Below are positions 59,198-64,000 of a stretch of DNA of 64,000 nt, one piece after another (the stretch's first letter is position 1; each line of letters opens with the position of its first letter). The DNA is from Pseudomaricurvus sp033283335 (GTDB taxonomy: Bacteria; Pseudomonadota; Gammaproteobacteria; Pseudomonadales; Cellvibrionaceae). A program made the translations under genes and the position numbers. The stretch spans positions 1 to 64,000 of the forward strand of contig JAWMQP010000001.1 in NCBI GenBank assembly GCA_033283335.1, in the 5' to 3' direction. The notes under the pieces were generated by a model. It was not told where the DNA came from. It searched no databases and saw only the letters and a program-made list of their open reading frames with translations.

Positions 59198-60535
59198 TTA
59201 GCCCTTGGCGACTTCCTGAATAGAGTCACCCAGTGCACTGATCAGGCTGTCCACTTCTTCAGGCTGCGACACGAACGGCATACCCATCTGGATGGTGTCG
59301 CCACCGTAGCGGACGTAATAACCCTTGTCCCACATCTTCATGGCCACTTGATAAGGGTGCAGCATGGGTTCGCCAGGAGCCGCTTCCAGGGTCAGTGCCG
59401 CCGCCACACCACAGTTGCGGATGTCGGTGATCAGGGGGGTGCCTTTCAACTGGTGCACACGATCTTCCAGAATAGTCGCCAATTCGGCCGCACGCTGGAT
59501 AAGTTGATCATTTTCCAGGATATCCAGAGCCGCCAGAGCCGCTGCACAAGCTACTGGGTGAGCAGAATAGGTGTAGCCGTGGGGCAGCTCCAGGGCGTAT
59601 TCCGGACCACCTTGTTCCATAAAAGTGTCGTAAATTTCCTGCTTGGCGATGACGGCACCCATTGGAATGGCACCGTTGGTCAGCTGCTTGGCGGTGTTAA
59701 TGATATCCGGAGTCACACCGAAGGCCTCTGCGCCCGTTTTCGCACCCATACGACCAAAACCGGTAATCACTTCGTCAAAGATCAGCAGGATATTGTGCTG
59801 GTCGCAGATCTCACGCAGGCGCTGCAAGTAGCCTTGGGGCGGTGGCAGTACACCGGCGGAGCCCGCCATAGGCTCAACGATCACGGCGGCAATGTTGGAC
59901 GCATCGTGCAGGGCGATCAGTTCCAGCATTTCGTTGGCCAATTCGGCGCCTTCTTCCGGCATGCCTTTGACGAATTTGTTTTGTGGCAGCATGGTGTGGG
60001 GCAGGTGATCGGCATCTACCGCGGTGCCATAGAGAGCGCGGTTAGCACCGATACCACCAACACTGATGCCGCCAAAGTTGACGCCGTGATAGCCCTTGGC
60101 GCGGCCAATCAGCTTGGTTTTGGTGGGCAGGCCTTTCTTGCGCCAGTAGGCGCGGGCGATTTTCAGGGAGGTTTCGGCGGATTCAGAGCCGGAACCGGTA
60201 AAGAACACGCGATTCAGGCCTTCTGGCATAAATTGGGTGATACGCTCAGCCAGCTCAAACGCCTTCGGGTGACCAAACTGGAACGCCGGGGCGTAATCCA
60301 GGGTGGAAATCTGCTTGCTGACGGCTTCAGCAATCTCCGGACGGCTGTGACCGGCGCCACAGGTCCACAAACCGGACAGGCCATCAAAGATCTGGCGACC
60401 GTCGGCACTGGTGTAATAGCAGCCCTTGGCCTCAGTAATAATGCGAGGGTCTTTCTTGAACTGGCGATTGCCGGTATAGGCCATCCAGTGGGCATCCAGT
60501 TGCGCCTGGGTCAGCCCGGCTAGTTTGTCACTCAT
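59198..60535 (-). CDS. bauA: Beta-alanine--pyruvate aminotransferase, class III
   Basis: A 445-residue PLP enzyme. LDAHWMAYTGNRQFKKDPR at the start and DGLSGLWTCGAGHSRPEI are near-diagnostic for the omega-amino-acid:pyruvate transaminase group that includes Pseudomonas BauA. LLIFDEVITGFGRMG holds the PLP-contacting Asp, and AKQLTNGAIPMG the PLP lysine. It should convert beta-alanine (and other omega-amines) plus pyruvate to malonate semialdehyde plus alanine, which mmsA then oxidises. GGGAGGT precedes the ATG. Confidence 0.93.
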   Translation of the reverse strand: MSDKLAGLTQAQLDAHWMAYTGNRQFKKDPRIITEAKGCYYTSADGRQIFDGLSGLWTCGAGHSRPEIAEAVSKQISTLDYAPAFQFGHPKAFELAERITQFMPEGLNRVFFTGSGSESAETSLKIARAYWRKKGLPTKTKLIGRAKGYHGVNFGGISVGGIGANRALYGTAVDADHLPHTMLPQNKFVKGMPEEGAELANEMLELIALHDASNIAAVIVEPMAGSAGVLPPPQGYLQRLREICDQHNILLIFDEVITGFGRMGAKTGAEAFGVTPDIINTAKQLTNGAIPMGAVIAKQEIYDTFMEQGGPEYALELPHGYTYSAHPVACAAALAALDILENDQLIQRAAELATILEDRVHQLKGTPLITDIRNCGVAAALTLEAAPGEPMLHPYQVAMKMWDKGYYVRYGGDTIQMGMPFVSQPEEVDSLISALGDSIQEVAKG

Positions 60536-60617
60536 GTCTTACCTCCCGGAACGACAAAACGTCTATCAATACATGGTTATTGGTGTTTTTGATGGGGGCA
60601 GTGTAGGGGAGGGTTAA

Positions 60618-60667
60618 AGTTTCATAAATTGCGGTATATGAATTTTAATGTTCATATTTATGAAACT
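60618..60667. promoter_or_regulatory. Nested palindromes upstream of bauA
   Basis: Perfect 12-bp arms AGTTTCATAAAT (60618-60629) and ATTTATGAAACT (60656-60667) enclose a second 7-bp pair ATATGAA/TTCATAT (60636-60642, 60651-60657). The half-site TTCATA/TATGAA occurs four times. It lies about 85-130 bases before the bauA start and looks like an operator for an unknown regulator. Confidence 0.55.
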
Positions 60668-60746
60668 AATAGCAGGTTTGCGCGTTATCTACTGCCACCC
60701 GGATTTCCAGGTGGCTGGGTGCATCAACATAAAGGATTTTGGAGGG

Positions 60747-61811
60747 CTAGGGAGCGCTGGCCAGTTCCTGTTCCAGGTATTGCCGGTTCTGTTTCAGGTT
60801 CTCCCGTGCCTTGGCAAAATAGGCTGGCGAAACGTCAATAGCCTTTTGCAGGTACTGTTCGGCAATTTGATAGCGATGGCTGACCATGCACAGGTAGCCG
60901 ACAGTATTGTAAGCTTCTGCGTCAGTCATTAGGCGGGAGAAGGCATCCACCGCGCGTATGTATTGCTCCTGACGGACATACAGTAATCCCAGGTTGCGCC
61001 AGGCTTGTTTGTAGTCATTGTTTTGATCCAGCGCCTTGAGATAATAGGACTCCGCTTTGGCCCAGTCGTCATTCAGGTAATAGGAGTATCCCAGGTTGTT
61101 GTAGGCAGAAGGGTTCTTGGGTTGGATTCGAATGGCCAGATAGTAATACCGCTCTGCATCCTCGGGTCGCTGATCCAAATCAGCGATAATGCCCAAGCTG
61201 TTGTAGGTAGGATAGGGCGATTGGCTGTCGACCCGTAGTGGCGTCTTGGGTGCCGAGAGAGCCATCGTTTCTTCATCGGTTTCAGTGGTCATGGATTCAT
61301 TTTTGTTTGAAGGCTTGGCGGCAAGTAATTTTGGGAATCTTTCCATATCCTGCGCAAGGGCTTTCAAGAAGAATGCGCGGGCTTGCTGACGTTGCTTTTG
61401 ATGGAAATGCACCAGGCCCAAGCCGGTAAGGGTATCGATATTGTCAGGTAAACCGGTTAAAGCCCGTTCAAACGCGGTTTGCGCCAGCGCGTAACTTTTC
61501 ATGTTCAGGTGGATCTGGCCAATGCGGTTGTAGAGTTCGTATTGGCTCGGGTCCTTGGCTAGCGACTGGATCAGGTAAAAAGTAGCCTGGTCGGTATTGC
61601 CAGATCGCAGGGCCAGCTCGGCCTCCTGGTTAAGCTCAAGGATCGAGGCGCGGTCGGTTTTGCTTTGATATGCCAGAGCTCTCTGGCCATTGTAGAGGTC
61701 GCTGTTGTCGGTTTGGCTGATGGTTTGTGTGCTACTACAGCCGGCTAAACCAATGCAGATGCTCAATAACAAGCCTGTCAGGGGTTTGCTGCGAGTCGAG
61801 TGAATGGCCAT
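60747..61811 (-). CDS. tadD: TadD-like TPR lipoprotein of the Tad pilus locus
   Basis: A 354-residue protein from the ATG at 61811, with AGGAG nine bases upstream. A lipoprotein signal (LSICIGLAGC) anchors it to a membrane. Five to seven tetratricopeptide units follow (for example YELYNRIGQIHLNMKSYALA, SAYNNLGYSYYLNDDWAKA, QAWRNLGLLYVRQEQY). TadD-type TPR proteins help to assemble the secretin of Flp pili. It is 32 bp after tadC. A low-complexity linker separates the third and fourth units. Confidence 0.85.
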   Translation of the reverse strand: MAIHSTRSKPLTGLLLSICIGLAGCSSTQTISQTDNSDLYNGQRALAYQSKTDRASILELNQEAELALRSGNTDQATFYLIQSLAKDPSQYELYNRIGQIHLNMKSYALAQTAFERALTGLPDNIDTLTGLGLVHFHQKQRQQARAFFLKALAQDMERFPKLLAAKPSNKNESMTTETDEETMALSAPKTPLRVDSQSPYPTYNSLGIIADLDQRPEDAERYYYLAIRIQPKNPSAYNNLGYSYYLNDDWAKAESYYLKALDQNNDYKQAWRNLGLLYVRQEQYIRAVDAFSRLMTDAEAYNTVGYLCMVSHRYQIAEQYLQKAIDVSPAYFAKARENLKQNRQYLEQELASAP

Positions 61812-61843
61812 AGGGTGTTCTCCTAATAGTGACAACATTGTTG

Positions 61844-62803
61844 TTATTTAAAGGCTTCCATGACTTGTAAAATGGCCGGGCCCACAGCGATAACAAAAAA
61901 TGCAGGCCACATAAAAAATGTCAAAGGGAAAATCAGTTTGGTACTGATTTTGGCGGCGGCCTCTTCGGCTGATTGCATGCGTTTATCACGAAATTCCTCG
62001 GCATATATGCGCAGCGCATCGGCGACACTGGTGCCGAATTTCATGCTCTGATCCAGCAGTGTGGTTAACCCCTTGACTTCATCCAGTCCGGTACGATAGG
62101 CCAGGTTTTTGAAGGCTTTACTCCGCGGTACACCCACCATGATTTCTTTGTTGATCAACGCCAGATCTGTGGCCAGTTCGGGGTGGGTAATTTCCAATTC
62201 CTGGGCGACTCGGGAGATGGCACTGGTCAGCCCCAGTCCAGATTCCACACACACAACCAGTAAGTCCAGCGCATCAGGGAAAGCGGTTCGTAATTTTCTC
62301 TGCCGGCTCTGCACCCGTTTTTTAAGCACATAATTGGGGCCAAACAGTCCAATGCTCATGGCCACAATACTGACAAAAATGACTTTCCCCGTGGGCATGC
62401 TGGGCAACAACTGAACTCCCAATAAAACCAAAATCGGTAATCCAATGGCCAGTATGGTCTTATAGGCATAAAAATTCGTTAAGGCGTTGCTGTTCCTATA
62501 GCCGGCAATAATCAGTTGCTGTTGAATTCGGCTACGTTCATCACTGGCCCCCGGCATTAAGGCGCTGGCGGCATTACCTAGCACTTGTTTAATAAACTCA
62601 CTCTGATCCCGGGAAGGTATTTCAGGGTTATTTTCATTGATAGCAGCCAGGCGTTTTCGGGTTGGATCACTGAAAGCACTGACCAGAAATCCGATGCTTA
62701 AAACCGCTGCAAAGGCGGCGGCGGCTGTCATGCCGACAAAAATCCATTGTGACGCTTGAGTATTGCCCACCATGCTGTTAATCAAGTCCAGGATATACTG
62801 CAT
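61844..62803 (-). CDS. tadC: Tad pilus inner-membrane protein TadC
   Basis: A 319-residue type II secretion F-domain protein. Membrane spans lie near residues 20-42, 105-145 and 290-312; the cytoplasmic F domain has FPDALDLLVVCVESGLGLTSAI and TLLDQSMKFGTSVADALR. It forms the inner-membrane platform with TadB. The start is three bases after the tadB stop. The usual tadA-tadB-tadC-tadD order supports the name. Confidence 0.93.
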   Translation of the reverse strand: MQYILDLINSMVGNTQASQWIFVGMTAAAAFAAVLSIGFLVSAFSDPTRKRLAAINENNPEIPSRDQSEFIKQVLGNAASALMPGASDERSRIQQQLIIAGYRNSNALTNFYAYKTILAIGLPILVLLGVQLLPSMPTGKVIFVSIVAMSIGLFGPNYVLKKRVQSRQRKLRTAFPDALDLLVVCVESGLGLTSAISRVAQELEITHPELATDLALINKEIMVGVPRSKAFKNLAYRTGLDEVKGLTTLLDQSMKFGTSVADALRIYAEEFRDKRMQSAEEAAAKISTKLIFPLTFFMWPAFFVIAVGPAILQVMEAFK

Positions 62804-62806
62804 AAT

Positions 62807-63781
62807 TTACACCTCAATACGGATGATTTTCCGGATCACAAAGATGCCAATCACCATGCCAATACCTGCTGTGACCAGTAAGGTTCGGCCTGTGGGGGTG
62901 TCGATCAGGATCGGAAGGTAGCTAGGGGTTGTGATAGAAATAATGCCAAACAACACGAAAGGTACCAGGCATAAGACCCAGGCTGAAATCCTGCCTTCAG
63001 CGGACAGAGTTTTTACCCGACGCTGAAAGCGGTATCGCCCGCGGATGAGTCGGGCAAGTTTGTCAAAAATTTCTGCCATATTACCCCCGGTTTCTTTTTG
63101 GATAATGATGGAGGTGACCATCGCCATCACCGTGACACTGGGAATTCGTTCTAGCAGGCCCATTAATGCATTGCGCATGCTATTGCCATAGTTGATATCC
63201 ATAAAGGTAGTTTCAAATTCCTGGGCAACAGGCCCATCCATTTCTGTGCCTACGGCGTGCATGGTTTCTACCAGCGGGTGGCCAGCTTGCAGCGCACGTT
63301 TCATAATGTCCAAAGCTTCGGGGAGTTGTTCCTCAAAATGTTCCAGGCGTTTATTGCGGTCGAGGTTCAGCTTAATAAAGGGGGCAACCAGACCAACGAT
63401 ACCGGTGATTATGGGGAGCCAGGGGATTTGAGTTAACCAGACAGTAATCATGGCCGCAGATAAGCCAAGCAACACCGCCCGCACCACCAGTTGATAGGCG
63501 GGGACTTTATAACCTGCCTGTTGCAATAGGGGGGTTAATGGCCTGACCCAGCTGGATTGTTCCAGTTGTCTTTCCCAAGGGCTCAGGTTTTTCAGGTAGT
63601 TGTCCCGCAAAAGTTGCGCTGATGTCTGCAGCTCGTTTTGTTCCCTGACTGCTCGAAGGCGCTGTTGTAGACGAGATCGATTTTTTTTCGATTCACCAAA
63701 TACAGGGGTGGTCAGGGCAAAGCTGAGCAGAAACACGGCGGAGGCAATCAAGCCGGCAAAAAACAGGTAATTTTGCGACAT
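62807..63781 (-). CDS. tadB: Tad pilus inner-membrane protein TadB
   Basis: A 324-residue type II secretion F-domain protein with spans near residues 6-25, 105-145, 265-285 and 297-318. EQLPEALDIMKRALQAGHPLVETMHAVG and IIIQKETGGNMAEIFDKLARLIRGRYRF are characteristic of TadB. It lies 30 bp after tadA. Confidence 0.94.
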   Translation of the reverse strand: MSQNYLFFAGLIASAVFLLSFALTTPVFGESKKNRSRLQQRLRAVREQNELQTSAQLLRDNYLKNLSPWERQLEQSSWVRPLTPLLQQAGYKVPAYQLVVRAVLLGLSAAMITVWLTQIPWLPIITGIVGLVAPFIKLNLDRNKRLEHFEEQLPEALDIMKRALQAGHPLVETMHAVGTEMDGPVAQEFETTFMDINYGNSMRNALMGLLERIPSVTVMAMVTSIIIQKETGGNMAEIFDKLARLIRGRYRFQRRVKTLSAEGRISAWVLCLVPFVLFGIISITTPSYLPILIDTPTGRTLLVTAGIGMVIGIFVIRKIIRIEV

Positions 63782-63811
63782 TCGAGGTTCCTATCCGATC
63801 AGTGAGTTGAT

Positions 63812-64000
63812 CTAGAGGTTAGAAAACAAACTCATGGGAATATCCAGCCCGCGCTTGCTCAGGCGATCATAAAAAGTGGGTACGATTCCTGTGGCTTTAT
63901 ACTCACCCAGTACGTTGCCTTCGGCATCAATTCCCCGACGTTCGAAGCGGTAGATTTCCGCTAGGGTAATGATGTCGCCCTCCATGCCGGTGATCTCGGC
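63812..64000 (-). CDS. tadA: Tad pilus ATPase TadA/CpaF, 3' end only
   Basis: Sixty-two C-terminal codons are visible; the gene continues beyond the right edge. EITGMEGDIITLAEIYRF and ATGIVPTFYDRL are the end of the CpaF/TadA secretion ATPase, which powers Flp pilus assembly. It is too short for the open-frame listing but is supported by sequence and by the following tadB, tadC and tadD. Confidence 0.9.
   Translation of the reverse strand, partial: AEITGMEGDIITLAEIYRFERRGIDAEGNVLGEYKATGIVPTFYDRLSKRGLDIPMSLFSNL

Overview
The window is a chromosomal segment of a gammaproteobacterium. Evidence: the alaS-lysC-csrA-tRNA-Ser gene order, the fnr/uspE-type pair, rdgC, sirB2, bolA, trhO and hinT, and coding style close to Cellvibrionales/Pseudomonadales-type marine bacteria. 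That placement is inference; there is no rRNA here and I could run no search. GC looks moderate, roughly 50-55 percent by eye. I saw no prophage, insertion sequence with a transposase, or CRISPR array.

Layout. (1) 1-3644: the 3' end of a very large secreted RTX/cadherin-repeat adhesin. (2) 3703-7806: small housekeeping genes: YheT-type hydrolase, M23 peptidase, Trm112-like protein, HIT protein, SdiA-regulated family protein. (3) 7950-12822: alaS, lysC, csrA and tRNA-Ser(GCU), with unusual intergenic palindromes. (4) 12946-19911: P-type cation ATPase, ppsA and a phosphotransferase/P-loop kinase fusion. (5) 19965-30086, all on the minus strand: one compact operon for a cytoplasmic group 3b-like NAD(P)-linked [NiFe] hydrogenase (FeS subunit, cyclic-nucleotide-binding protein, flavin subunit, small and large subunits, protease) followed by hypA-like, hypF, hypC, hypD and hypE. 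There is no hypB, and the HypA-like protein lacks its zinc finger. (6) 30403-33558: a crotonase and a one-subunit molybdopterin oxidoreductase.

(7) 33571-44015, minus strand: two thiamine operons. thiC-thiO-thiS-thiG-thiDE makes thiamine phosphate and is preceded by a TPP riboswitch. A TonB-dependent receptor, a YkoF-like thiamine-binding protein, a PnuC/PnuT transporter and an APH-fold kinase form a probable uptake-and-salvage operon behind a second TPP riboswitch. Both leaders end in a hairpin that would hide the ribosome binding site. A 145-bp triple repeat interrupts the salvage operon. (8) 44109-44901: three gene remnants (thioesterase, GlxA-family regulator, acyl-CoA dehydrogenase) that look like the scar of a deleted carnitine-type catabolic locus. 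(9) 44996-57094: MOSC protein, DUF808, DUF442-type phosphatase, RNase II-family enzyme, BolA, TrhO, RdgC, SirB2, DUF4202, OmpW (with an FNR-like box), FNR and a tandem universal stress protein.

(10) 57310-60535: mmsA and bauA-like genes for beta-alanine catabolism (aminotransferase plus CoA-acylating semialdehyde dehydrogenase), flanked by dispersed repeats and preceded by a nested palindromic operator-like site. (11) 60747-64000: tadD, tadC, tadB and the 3' end of tadA from a Flp/Tad pilus locus. A feature that recurs over the window is short tandem duplication (6-25 bp units) just at or after stop codons.
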